Source: Acidobacteriota bacterium
GTDB taxonomy: Bacteria; Acidobacteriota; UBA6911; RPQK01; JADFOI01
Length of the DNA: 10,978 nt
Assembly: GCA_029942065.1 (NCBI GenBank)
Contig: JAPYTY010000048.1
Location: 1-10,978 of the forward strand
Reading direction: 5' to 3'
Shown here: positions 1 to 7,645 of the stretch, piece after piece
Position numbering within the stretch: the stretch's first letter is position 1
Layout: each line of letters starts with the position of its first letter
The notes under the pieces: generated by a model
Told to the model about the DNA's origin: nothing
The model's database searches: none
What the model saw: the letters and a program-made list of their open reading frames with translations, nothing else
Program-made: the position numbers and the translations under genes

Positions 1-1
1 C

Positions 2-895
2 ATGAAACAAATTTCAATGAAGTCTTTGTTGGTGCTGGTTCTGTTTACGATGACGGTTTTCCCGGCCCAGGCCCAAATGGGCGGCTCGGGCATGAAAGTC
101 ATGACCGATGTCGAGTACGCGAGCGTCGACGGCCACCGGCTTTTGCTCGATTTACATCTTCCTGCCAAGGTGGAAGGTGCCCCACTGCTGATCTGGGTTC
201 ATGGCGGTGCCTGGCGGGGTGGCTCGAAGTCAAGGATGCCGCTAGGCGCATTGGTTAAAGACGGCTGGGCCATTGCCAGTGTCGATTATCGCCTGACGCC
301 GGTGGCACGCTTTCCGGCTCAGGTCCATGACATCAAGGCCGCGGTTCGATTTCTTCGTGCCAGGGCCGCCGATTACGGCTTTGACACCGGGAAGATCGCC
401 ATCGCAGGAAATTCTGCGGGCGGACATCTGGCAGCCCTGGTGGGTACCAGCAACGGAAACCAGGACCTGGAAGGTTCGGTCGGCGCCTATTTCGGGGTGT
501 CCTCGGATGTGCAGGCGACCGTCAGTTTCTACGGTGCCAGTAATCTGACCACCATACTCGATCAATCCACCCCGTTTGGTCTGGGGGTACGCATCCCCGC
601 GCTGCAACTTCTGCTGGGTGCCCAGCCCGAGGATGAGCCGGAAATCGCCCGTCTGGCCAGCCCCACTTTGCACGTCGATTCTTCCGACCCTCCAATGTTG
701 TTGATTCACGGGGATCAGGATCCTCAGATGCCGATCAGCCAGTCCCATGAGCTGCACGGGCTTTATCAGAAACTGGGTCTTCCGACCGGGTTGGAAGTGA
801 TTCATGGAACGGTTCACGGCGGTCCCGAATTCTACGACGAGATTCGTTTGCCGATTGTGAAAGAGTTTCTGAAAAGCCACATCCGGGTGGAATAA
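2..895 (+). CDS. Exported alpha/beta-hydrolase (esterase/lipase, BD-FAE/HSL-like)
   Basis: Predicted serine esterase of 297 residues acting outside the cytoplasm. A Sec signal peptide (basic MKQISMK start, hydrophobic 8-20, cleavage after AQA at 22-24) precedes an alpha/beta-hydrolase fold. Visible motifs are the oxyanion-hole HGGAW at 67-71, the nucleophile elbow GNSAGG at 136-141 with Ser138, a probable acid in HGDQDPQMP (Asp240), and a catalytic His at 272 in VHGG. These belong to the BD-FAE / hormone-sensitive-lipase type, which cleaves acetyl, feruloyl or other small esters; the substrate cannot be read from sequence. The ATG at position 2 is used because it opens the frame, but its ribosome binding site lies outside the window. 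A second ATG at 17 has no Shine-Dalgarno, and a start upstream of the window cannot be excluded. The gene converges on the DUF5916 gene with only 36 bp between stop codons and no convincing terminator there. Confidence 0.9.
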   Translation: MKQISMKSLLVLVLFTMTVFPAQAQMGGSGMKVMTDVEYASVDGHRLLLDLHLPAKVEGAPLLIWVHGGAWRGGSKSRMPLGALVKDGWAIASVDYRLTPVARFPAQVHDIKAAVRFLRARAADYGFDTGKIAIAGNSAGGHLAALVGTSNGNQDLEGSVGAYFGVSSDVQATVSFYGASNLTTILDQSTPFGLGVRIPALQLLLGAQPEDEPEIARLASPTLHVDSSDPPMLLIHGDQDPQMPISQSHELHGLYQKLGLPTGLEVIHGTVHGGPEFYDEIRLPIVKEFLKSHIRVE

Positions 896-931
896 AGAGG
901 CGAGCCTTCTCCAACGTCCCAGCCGGGGATG

Positions 932-3157
932 CTAGAAATCGAACTGATAGCTGTACTTGGCGAAAAAGGACCGGCCCAGAGGATCGAAGCGCTCACCCGG
1001 GGTGTCATAGGAGTCTTTGTAAACCAGGTACAGGCCGGTTCCCGACGATTCAGTCAGTGCCAGGCGGATGTTGCTGCTGAACTGCTGGGCGCGACTGTTG
1101 TACTGAAAGAGTACCTGCACGAAGCGGTAGGGAGTGAACGAGTAGTTGAGGCGAAGACGGCCGATGTTGGTGTTGAACCGTCCCCAATCAGCATCGACAT
1201 TGGTATTGACGAGGTTGAGCTCGGTCACGAAGTTGGGGCCGGTGCGGAACCCCAGGATGGCGTCGAAGCTTCGAAGCTCCCCCCCGTAAAAGTCGCCGAT
1301 CGATCCCGCGACGTCGGCAAACACCCGGGCGGAGGGATCCGACCCGAGGGAAAAGCTGTACTGGTTGAACCAGTACTCGCCCTGAGGAATGATGACACCG
1401 GGATGGACTTCAAACGGTACTCGCAACAACTCGAAATCCCGGTTCAGGGTAATTGAGGCGCTTCCTCCGTTGCGGAACTGGACCTCGAAGTCGTTGTGGA
1501 TGCGGACGCTCTCCAGCTCTCCGTCAAAGCCGTAGTACTGCCGGATCCACCAGTGAGGATTCCAGGTTTTCACGAACCCGGCTTCCGGACTCGGGTTGAA
1601 GTGGACCCGGAACCAGGGCCTTCGAAATCCCTTGCGGGGCACAAAGCCAATCTCCGGATTGAAGTTCTCCTGAATTTCCAGGTAGGAGGCTTCGACCCGC
1701 CACAAAGGGTCCCGATAGCCGGCAAAGACGCTCCCTGCGTAGTCTTCCCCGGATAATTCCGGCGAATGGGTCTTGGCCAGGTAACTCGAAATGATCCAGT
1801 TCTCACCCAGTCCGAGCTGAAGATCAGTACCAAAGGTTCGATTGTTTTTGGAACGGAGGACGGGGTCCCCGATGGTCTCCCGGTTGGTGAAGAGGACCCC
1901 AACGCTGCTCCGCTTGTGAAATTCTCGGCGAACCCGCCCTACGAAGAAGTTCTGGCCGGCCACCAATCCTTCCTCCTCTCCCGTCTGTATGGAAAGCAGG
2001 CCCAGCTGGAAACGGTCGATTTTTCCCGTCAGGCGGGCGCCCACCTGGATGGGTACTTCCTGACCGGATTCGATCCCGATCCGTCTACTGAAGAAGGCGT
2101 CCAGGTCCCCGGGTGTCCCGAAGGAGAAGATCCCGGCGTTCTCCAGGAAGAAACCTCTTTTCTCGGGAAAGAACAGGGGGAATCGGGTGAGGTTGATCTG
2201 CTCGTCGTCCACTTCCACCTGGGCAAAATCGGTGTTCACCGTGACGTCCAGGGTCAGGGAGGAAGTGAGACCGTACTTGATGTCACCCCCCACCTCGTGC
2301 CGGAATTCGGTCTCCGAGACGGTGAAGTCACGTTGCCCTCCTAGCAGCACGTAAGGGGTCACCTTGAAGTTGCGCGAAGAATGAATGTCCAGAGAACTCA
2401 GGTCTCCGGCCAGTGACACCCGGTAGATACTGTGGGATTGTGGAATTTCGGCCCAGAAAACCTGTTCATTCTTGCGCCGTATATTGCGCATAAGATTCAG
2501 GCCCCAGGTCTGGGGATTCGAGCTGTCCGCGAAGCGAAGGGACTTCAGAGGTATTTTCAGCTCTGTTTCCCAGCCTCGATCAGTGCGGCTGCTGCGCACC
2601 TCCCAGGTCGTGTCCCAGTTCAGGTTGACTGCGGCCACGTTGCCCCTCTGGCTTCCCGAAGTGGCCGAGCGGCCGATGCCCGTGCTGGCGACTTCTCCCG
2701 CACTCACTCCCTCGTTGAGGATCTGAGCGTCGTACTGGATGCCCACCGGATTGGTCCCGAACAAAAAGCCGTTCTGGCGATCATGATAGGTGTCGATAAT
2801 AATCAGAATCGAGTCCGAGTCCCCGAGGTCCCCATCCCGCCGACTCTGGGTATCCACGATCTGGTCCGGTTGAGAGTCATAGCAGATAACGCCGATGTAG
2901 AGGGAGTCAGCCGTATACAGGATTCGAGCCTCGGTCCTCTCCGAGGCGGGTGATCCTGCCACAGGGAATTGCTGGACGAATTCGCTCGCAACCGCAGCGA
3001 CCTGCCACGCCGGGTCGTCGACCCGACCGTCCAGCACGGGTGGGCTCTCAACCCTTGAGGCTTTTATCTCCGGCGGTTCAGCCCAGGCCGAAAGAGGCCC
3101 AAAGATGAGACCCAGCAAAAAGGTCGTAAAAACACGGACAATAAATTGCGCGCTCAA
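932..3157 (-). CDS. CBM9-like / DUF5916 outer-membrane beta-barrel protein
   Basis: Predicted surface protein of 741 residues with an N-terminal carbohydrate-binding family 9-like domain and a C-terminal DUF5916 barrel. With the chosen start, residues 1-26 form a signal peptide ending AWA. The CBM9-like domain opens with VLDGRVDDPAW (41-51) and runs to about 230. The DUF5916 hallmark at 307-342 includes FFPEKRGFFLE. The rest is alternating amphipathic strands ending in YQFDF, and a C-terminal Phe is the usual signal for insertion by the BAM machinery. The frame is open up to an ATG at 3400, but that would add 81 residues resembling nothing and bury the signal peptide. A TTG at 3155-3157 lies 8 nt after a perfect GGAGG and directly opens the signal peptide, so I prefer it. 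A CTG at 3160 is less likely. The family is common in Acidobacteriota and Bacteroidota; its function is unknown, and glycan binding or transport is inference. Confidence 0.88.
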   Translation of the reverse strand: MSAQFIVRVFTTFLLGLIFGPLSAWAEPPEIKASRVESPPVLDGRVDDPAWQVAAVASEFVQQFPVAGSPASERTEARILYTADSLYIGVICYDSQPDQIVDTQSRRDGDLGDSDSILIIIDTYHDRQNGFLFGTNPVGIQYDAQILNEGVSAGEVASTGIGRSATSGSQRGNVAAVNLNWDTTWEVRSSRTDRGWETELKIPLKSLRFADSSNPQTWGLNLMRNIRRKNEQVFWAEIPQSHSIYRVSLAGDLSSLDIHSSRNFKVTPYVLLGGQRDFTVSETEFRHEVGGDIKYGLTSSLTLDVTVNTDFAQVEVDDEQINLTRFPLFFPEKRGFFLENAGIFSFGTPGDLDAFFSRRIGIESGQEVPIQVGARLTGKIDRFQLGLLSIQTGEEEGLVAGQNFFVGRVRREFHKRSSVGVLFTNRETIGDPVLRSKNNRTFGTDLQLGLGENWIISSYLAKTHSPELSGEDYAGSVFAGYRDPLWRVEASYLEIQENFNPEIGFVPRKGFRRPWFRVHFNPSPEAGFVKTWNPHWWIRQYYGFDGELESVRIHNDFEVQFRNGGSASITLNRDFELLRVPFEVHPGVIIPQGEYWFNQYSFSLGSDPSARVFADVAGSIGDFYGGELRSFDAILGFRTGPNFVTELNLVNTNVDADWGRFNTNIGRLRLNYSFTPYRFVQVLFQYNSRAQQFSSNIRLALTESSGTGLYLVYKDSYDTPGERFDPLGRSFFAKYSYQFDF

Positions 3158-3465
3158 CAGATATACCTCCGACCAGATATTCTCTTGTAAACTGAAACGG
3201 TACTCAACCCCTTGCCCTGAAAGCAAGCCATCTTCCCCGGGCCGGAAAGTTTCGATCCGGTCGTGGTCTGCCAGCAGCAATCCAACTCCAGCAAAATTGA
3301 GGCTGATTTGAGTTGCTTTCCCAGGGGGGCAAGCTTTAGCATTGAAGGTGTTCCAGGTCACACTCAGGGAAGCGTTTTGGGAGATCCATGATCGGGACAA
3401 CCATCTGCCGACTCACAATTCTCGAAAAGATGGGTGAAGGCGCAATTTAAGGAGGGAGCACAGGT
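3158..3465. other. Divergent intergenic spacer between DUF5916 and PQQ dehydrogenase genes
   Basis: This 308-bp spacer must hold the promoters of both flanking genes. I could not pick a convincing -35/-10 pair on either strand. The minus strand stays open in the DUF5916 frame up to 3400, but the 81 codons encode nothing recognisable. A small inverted repeat, CTTGC (3211-3215) with GCAAG (3223-3227) and a 7-nt loop, lies about 55 nt upstream of the TTG start. A strong AAGGAGG at 3449-3455 sits 10 nt before the plus-strand ATG at 3466. No repeat or RNA gene was recognised. Confidence 0.5.
3166..3170 (-). promoter_or_regulatory. Ribosome binding site fixing a TTG start
   Basis: The minus strand reads GGAGG here, followed by 8 nt (TATATCTG) and TTG at 3157-3155. 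The spacing is ideal, and the codons that follow encode a signal peptide. No comparable site was noted in front of the distal ATG at 3400. It decides the start of the DUF5916 gene. Confidence 0.7.
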
Positions 3466-5169
3466 ATGTTATTCGGTCGTGTTAGTTTTCGGTTATTGAT
3501 AGCGGCCCTGGGTGCAGTTGCGGCTCTGGGTCCAGCCTACGCACAGGAGTCGCCCTTTGTTCCGGTCACCGACCTTGTTCTTGACCATCCGGATCCAGCC
3601 GACTGGTTGAGTTGGCGCGGCGATCACAGTGCCAGGGGATACAGTCCCCTGGACCAGGTGAATCGCCAGAATGTCGGAAAGCTGGGTCTGGCCTGGGCCT
3701 GGGCCATGGAGGCCGGAACCCAGGAACAGGAGCCCATCGTCTACCAGGGCGTGATGTACCTTCCCCAACCCGGCAATGTGGTCCAAGCTCTAAATGCCAA
3801 GACGGGTGAGCTGATCTGGGAGTATCGTCGAGAGTTGCCAAAAGACACCAGCGACGGCGCCACCCGTAATATCGCGATCTATCAGGACAAGATCTTTCTG
3901 GGCACCCAGGATGCTTACCTGGTCGCGTTGGATGCGAGAACCGGGAGCGTGGTGTGGGAGACCAAGGTGGCCGACTATCAGCAGCGCGCCCGTTTCTCGG
4001 CCGGGCCGATCGCGGCCGATGGCAAGGTTTTTGCCGGCCTGACTTGCAATGTGGGGACTTCGATAGCCTGTTTTTTGACCGCACATGATGCGGCAACCGG
4101 GACACTGCTGTGGCGAAGAGAGTCGGTGGCCGGTCCCGGGGACCCCGAAGCACACAACGAGACCTGGAGAGGTGTGCCTTATGAGAATCGCAAGAAGGGC
4201 TCCTTCTGGCTGACCGGAAGCTACGATCCCGATCTGAAGTTGCTGTACTGGACCGTTTCCAGTTCCTATCCCTATCCGGAGATCCTCAAGGGAACGGGTG
4301 CGGGTGAGGTGCTCTACACCAACTCGCTGCTGGCCCTGGACGCCGAGACCGGCGCCATCCGGTGGTTCTTCCAGATGCAGCCTCGGGACAACTTCGACAT
4401 GGACCACCAGGATAATCCCATCCTGGCGGATGTGCTGATAGGTGGAACCGAACGAAAGGTCGTCTTCACCCTGGGTAAAACAGGCATCCTGTGGGCTCTC
4501 GATCGGGAGACGGGGACCCATCTGTGGAACCGCCAGCTGGTGACCTACCAGAACATCTTCGAGAACATCGATCCGGAGACAGGTGCCATCACCATGAACG
4601 AAAAAATCATTCCCAGGGAGGTCAGGACTTCTCAGCTGGTCTGCCCGGGAATGCGGGGTGGAAAGCTGTGGCAGACCGACGCCTACAATCCTTTGACCAA
4701 CACTCTTTACAGCCCGGTCAGCAACGAATGCATCGTCTTTGAGATCCTGCCGCTGGAGGTCAGCGTCTCGGGACTCAATTACGGTCAAATCGAGCATATG
4801 GAGGGCTCCGGCGGTCAAGTGGGGAGGTTGGCTGCGGTTTCGGCTTCCACAGGTGAACTGCTTTGGACCTATGATCAACGCGCCGCCATCGGCTCGATTC
4901 TCACAACAGCCGGTGAACTGGTTTTTGCCGGTGACCTCTATCGGTATTTCAGGGCCTTTGACGCCGAGACCGGCAGGGTGCTTTGGGAACTTCCGCTCAA
5001 CGGCCCTGTTACGGGCTATCCAATCAGCTACGCCGTGGATGGGAAGCAATACGTGGCGGTTGGGGTGGGCGAAGGAACGGGTGGGCAGCGCCATCTGGCC
5101 CTGTTGTACCCCGAGTTGAAAACTCCTGTCGCAAGCAACGTTTTGATGGTTTTCGCGCTGGGGGAGTAG
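3466..5169 (+). CDS. Periplasmic PQQ-dependent dehydrogenase (beta-propeller quinoprotein)
   Basis: Predicted pyrroloquinoline-quinone alcohol or aldehyde dehydrogenase of 567 residues, exported by Sec (signal 1-26, cleavage after AYA). Seven tryptophan-docking motifs of the form AxDxxTGxxxW (about 108, 154, 206, 290, 344, 457, 497) show the eight-bladed propeller fold. The family's WRG..GYSPLDQVN opening is at 50-66. GGKLWQTDAYNP (398-409) and a Cys393/Cys422 pair match the structural disulfide region of methanol dehydrogenases. The active-site segment RDNFDMD (307-313) holds the probable catalytic Asp311 and a second acid, Asp313. The vicinal Cys-Cys of classical enzymes is absent (SDGA at 129-132), and the usual metal-binding Glu and Asn appear replaced. 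There is no C-terminal haem motif, so a separate electron acceptor is needed; none is encoded here. AAGGAGG precedes the ATG by 10 nt. The gene for an IorB-like molybdoprotein follows 131 bp downstream, probably in the same transcript. The substrate is unknown. Confidence 0.92.
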   Translation: MLFGRVSFRLLIAALGAVAALGPAYAQESPFVPVTDLVLDHPDPADWLSWRGDHSARGYSPLDQVNRQNVGKLGLAWAWAMEAGTQEQEPIVYQGVMYLPQPGNVVQALNAKTGELIWEYRRELPKDTSDGATRNIAIYQDKIFLGTQDAYLVALDARTGSVVWETKVADYQQRARFSAGPIAADGKVFAGLTCNVGTSIACFLTAHDAATGTLLWRRESVAGPGDPEAHNETWRGVPYENRKKGSFWLTGSYDPDLKLLYWTVSSSYPYPEILKGTGAGEVLYTNSLLALDAETGAIRWFFQMQPRDNFDMDHQDNPILADVLIGGTERKVVFTLGKTGILWALDRETGTHLWNRQLVTYQNIFENIDPETGAITMNEKIIPREVRTSQLVCPGMRGGKLWQTDAYNPLTNTLYSPVSNECIVFEILPLEVSVSGLNYGQIEHMEGSGGQVGRLAAVSASTGELLWTYDQRAAIGSILTTAGELVFAGDLYRYFRAFDAETGRVLWELPLNGPVTGYPISYAVDGKQYVAVGVGEGTGGQRHLALLYPELKTPVASNVLMVFALGE

Positions 5170-5300
5170 GTTCGTACTCCATTGTTGAAGTTCCAACTTG
5201 ATCGGCAGTCCCCGGGAGCTTTGCCTTGCTGGCCAAAAAGGAACTGGAGTATTCTGCTCGTCAGAAACCGAGAGTTCGATCAAAACCAAAGGAGCACAGC

Positions 5301-7493
5301 ATGGCCATCAGTCGTCGGACCTTCTTAACCGGAGCCGGACTCACGCTGGCCGTGGTGGCCACACCGGTAGGGCTGCGATTTTTTGCGGGGCCCAGGCCGG
5401 ATGCCATGGCCGAGGGCTTGAGTCCCAGCCTCTGGGTGAAAATCACACCGGACAACCAGGTGACGGTGGTCCTGTGCAAATCGGAAATGGGCCAGGGCAT
5501 TCATACCGCATTGCCCATGATCGTCGCGGATGAGCTGGACGCGGACTGGGATCAGATCCGAATCGAGAAGGCTCCGGTGCGTGAAGAGTACGACGATCCG
5601 GAAGCTCAGCAAGGTCACGTGACCTATGGCAGCACCAGTGTGCGACACTTCTATGCACCTCTTCGAAAGGCCGGTGCCGCCGGCCGAGAGATGCTGGTCG
5701 AGGCAGCGGCACAAAACTGGGAGGTGGCCGTTACTGAGTGTGAGACCTCTCTCGGTCAGGTTCATCACCGGGCGAGCGGGCGGGTGCTTTCCTACGGTGA
5801 GCTGTGTGAAGCGGCAGGCCGTCTTCCCATTCCCGAGAATCCGAGGCTGAAGGACAAAAGTGAATTCACGCTGCTGGGAACCAGTGTGCCGCGCCTGGAC
5901 ATTCCGGACAAAGTCAACGGACGGGCCGTTTTCGGCATCGACACCTTCGTGCCGGAGATGTTCTATGGAGTGGTGGCTCACCCCCCGGCCTACGGGGCCA
6001 AGCTCATCTCCTATGATGAGGCGGCCGCAATGAAGATCCCAGGCGTCCATTTCGTGGGAGAAATCGAGCGGGGCATCGGAATCTGTGCCGATACGCTAGA
6101 GGATGCCTGGAAGGGGAGGGAAGCCCTCAACGCCAGGTGGGACCCGGGCCTTCAGCCCGAGCTGAATGACGAACTGCTTGAGAGTATTTACCAGGAGAGC
6201 CTGGACCGCAAGGGCGTCTCGGCCCGGGATGACGGCGATGTCGAGGGTGCCTTGGGCGAAGCCCACACCCGGGTTCAGGCCGAGTATTTTCTGCCCTATC
6301 TGGCTCACGCCACCATGGAGCCCATGAACTGCACCGCGCATGTCCTTCCCGATCGATGCGACATCTGGGTGGGGACCCAGGGTCAGACCAACACGCTTCA
6401 AAAAGCAGCCCAGATGACGGGACTGGATCCCAAGCAGATCTTTGTCCATACCACCTATCTGGGAGGCGGCTTCGGACGCCGGGGCTGGACGGAATTCGTT
6501 GAAGAAGCGCTGGAGCTGTCGATGGCCACGGGCCGGGCAGTCAAGTTGATCTGGACCCGGGAAGAGGACATGCAATACGATTCTTACCGTCCTGCCAACT
6601 CCAGCCGGATCGTGGGGGCACTGGACGAGCATGGCCGGCTGGTTGCCTGGTCTCACAAGATCGCTGCTTCCCCGATTATTGCCGAGGTCCTGTCCCGGGT
6701 AATGAACAGTGCTCTGCTTCTGGGCATCATTGGTTTTTTCAACCGGGTCGATTCTCCTGCCGTCGAAGGAATCGTGGACATGCAGTACGACATCCCCAAT
6801 GTGTCGGTGGATTACGTCCGGGTGGACACGCCGATCCCGGTAATTTTTTGGCGCTCGGTGGGGAACTCTCATAATGCCTTTACGGTGGAGAGCTTCATGG
6901 ATGAGCTGGCTCATGCCGCCGGGAAGGATCCGGTGGAGTTTCGCCTGCAGCATTTGAAGCATAATCCGCGAGCCCATCAGGTGGTGGAGGTGGTGGCCGA
7001 GAAATCGGGCTGGGGAACTCCCGTGCCGGAAGGACGGGCTCGAGGCATTGCCTCACATCACTCCTTCGGGAGTTACGTGGCCCAGGTCGCTGAGGTGAGT
7101 GTCGACCAGCAAACGGGAGTCATCAAGGTCCACCGGGTCGTTTGTGTGGTGGACTGCGGTCCCACCGTCAACAGCGACACCGTTCGAGCCCAGATGGAAG
7201 GCGCTCTTACCATGGGTCTCAGCGCGGCTTTGAAAGAGCGCGTGAAGGTGGCCGACGGGGGAGTTCGATCCGCCAACTTTCTGGACTATCCGCTGCTGCG
7301 CATGAGCGAGGCTCCCGAGCAGATCGACGTGCACATCGTGGAAAGCGACGGTGAGATTGGTGGAGCCGGCGAACCGGGTCTGCCGCCGGTGGCTCCCGCG
7401 GTGGCCAACGCGGTCTTTGCGCTCACGGGAACTCGAATCAGGCGATTGCCGCTGACACCGGAAACGGTCAAGGCAGCACTTTCAAACTCCTAG
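5301..7493 (+). CDS. Tat-exported molybdopterin hydroxylase large subunit, isoquinoline 1-oxidoreductase beta type
   Basis: Predicted molybdenum-cofactor catalytic subunit of 730 residues, in the xanthine oxidase superfamily, IorB-like branch. Such enzymes hydroxylate N-heterocycles or oxidise aldehydes. The start at 5301 has AGGAG 6 nt upstream and gives a twin-arginine signal, SRRTFL at 4-9 followed by a hydrophobic stretch. An earlier in-frame ATG at 5226 would bury this signal. Motifs in order: EMGQG (62-66), the aldehyde-oxidase a/b hammerhead around 195-280 (PRLDIPDKVNGRAVFGID), molybdopterin-binding YLGGGFGRRG (386-395), FWRSVG (516-521), and the catalytic-Glu segment GAGEPGLPPVAPA with Glu691. 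The length is normal for the family. IorB normally works with a small [2Fe-2S] IorA subunit, often with a cytochrome c. Neither is adjacent here, so the partner must be elsewhere or be replaced. It probably shares a transcript with the PQQ dehydrogenase upstream. The substrate is unknown. Confidence 0.92.
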   Translation: MAISRRTFLTGAGLTLAVVATPVGLRFFAGPRPDAMAEGLSPSLWVKITPDNQVTVVLCKSEMGQGIHTALPMIVADELDADWDQIRIEKAPVREEYDDPEAQQGHVTYGSTSVRHFYAPLRKAGAAGREMLVEAAAQNWEVAVTECETSLGQVHHRASGRVLSYGELCEAAGRLPIPENPRLKDKSEFTLLGTSVPRLDIPDKVNGRAVFGIDTFVPEMFYGVVAHPPAYGAKLISYDEAAAMKIPGVHFVGEIERGIGICADTLEDAWKGREALNARWDPGLQPELNDELLESIYQESLDRKGVSARDDGDVEGALGEAHTRVQAEYFLPYLAHATMEPMNCTAHVLPDRCDIWVGTQGQTNTLQKAAQMTGLDPKQIFVHTTYLGGGFGRRGWTEFVEEALELSMATGRAVKLIWTREEDMQYDSYRPANSSRIVGALDEHGRLVAWSHKIAASPIIAEVLSRVMNSALLLGIIGFFNRVDSPAVEGIVDMQYDIPNVSVDYVRVDTPIPVIFWRSVGNSHNAFTVESFMDELAHAAGKDPVEFRLQHLKHNPRAHQVVEVVAEKSGWGTPVPEGRARGIASHHSFGSYVAQVAEVSVDQQTGVIKVHRVVCVVDCGPTVNSDTVRAQMEGALTMGLSAALKERVKVADGGVRSANFLDYPLLRMSEAPEQIDVHIVESDGEIGGAGEPGLPPVAPAVANAVFALTGTRIRRLPLTPETVKAALSNS

Positions 7494-7520
7494 CCCGATT
7501 GATGCATCATCCGGGCTAGG
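7489..7520 (+). terminator. Hairpin overlapping the stop codon of the molybdoprotein gene
   Basis: CCTAGCCCG (7489-7497) pairs perfectly with CGGGCTAGG (7512-7520), a 9-bp GC-rich stem with a 14-nt loop that contains the palindrome GATGCATC. The TAG stop (7491-7493) lies in the 5' arm. A T-rich tract (TTTTATGTTTTTTT) begins only about 20 nt after the stem, so this is not a textbook intrinsic terminator. It may instead be a 3'-end stabilising structure. The position after the operon and before a new promoter favours a transcript-end role. Confidence 0.45.
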
Positions 7521-7571
7521 CCCAGGTCAGTGCCCCCGTCGTTTTATGTTTTTTTGTGATCCCACTTTAAA

Positions 7572-7600
7572 TTGCCTTCTATTTATTCCGGCCTTATTAT
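7572..7600 (+). promoter_or_regulatory. Candidate sigma70-type promoter for the amidohydrolase gene
   Basis: TTGCCT (7572-7577) and TATTAT (7595-7600) are separated by exactly 17 nt. They match the -35 and -10 consensus at 4/6 and 5/6 positions. Transcription would start near 7607, giving a leader of about 40 nt with the ribosome binding site at 7629-7634. The surrounding 7540-7600 is AT-rich compared with the coding regions. Confidence 0.4.
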
Positions 7601-7628
7601 TGAGGGAAGTTTTCCGATCAAAATTCAG

Positions 7629-7645
7629 AGGAGGAATATTACCTC
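7629..7645 (+). promoter_or_regulatory. Shine-Dalgarno with possible self-masking hairpin
   Basis: AGGAGG (7629-7634) lies 11 nt before the ATG at 7646, slightly further than usual. Its GAGG (7631-7634) can pair with CCTC (7642-7645) immediately before the ATG across a 7-nt AT loop. The 4-bp stem would shorten the effective spacing or weakly mask the site. The pairing is too short to claim regulation. Confidence 0.35.

Noticed and set aside
3313..3332. TTGC/GCAA inverted repeat around a CCC/GGGG core in the divergent spacer
   Set aside because: The pairing is interrupted and short; no operator or terminator can be supported.
5175..5251. TACTCCA and TGGAGTA inverted repeat between the PQQ and molybdoprotein genes
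   Set aside because: Seven bases separated by 63 nt is expected by chance at this scale, and there is no supporting structure.
3790..5289. Long antisense reading frame of 499 codons opposite the PQQ dehydrogenase
   Set aside because: It is a shadow of a well-supported GC-rich gene and shows no recognisable protein family pattern.
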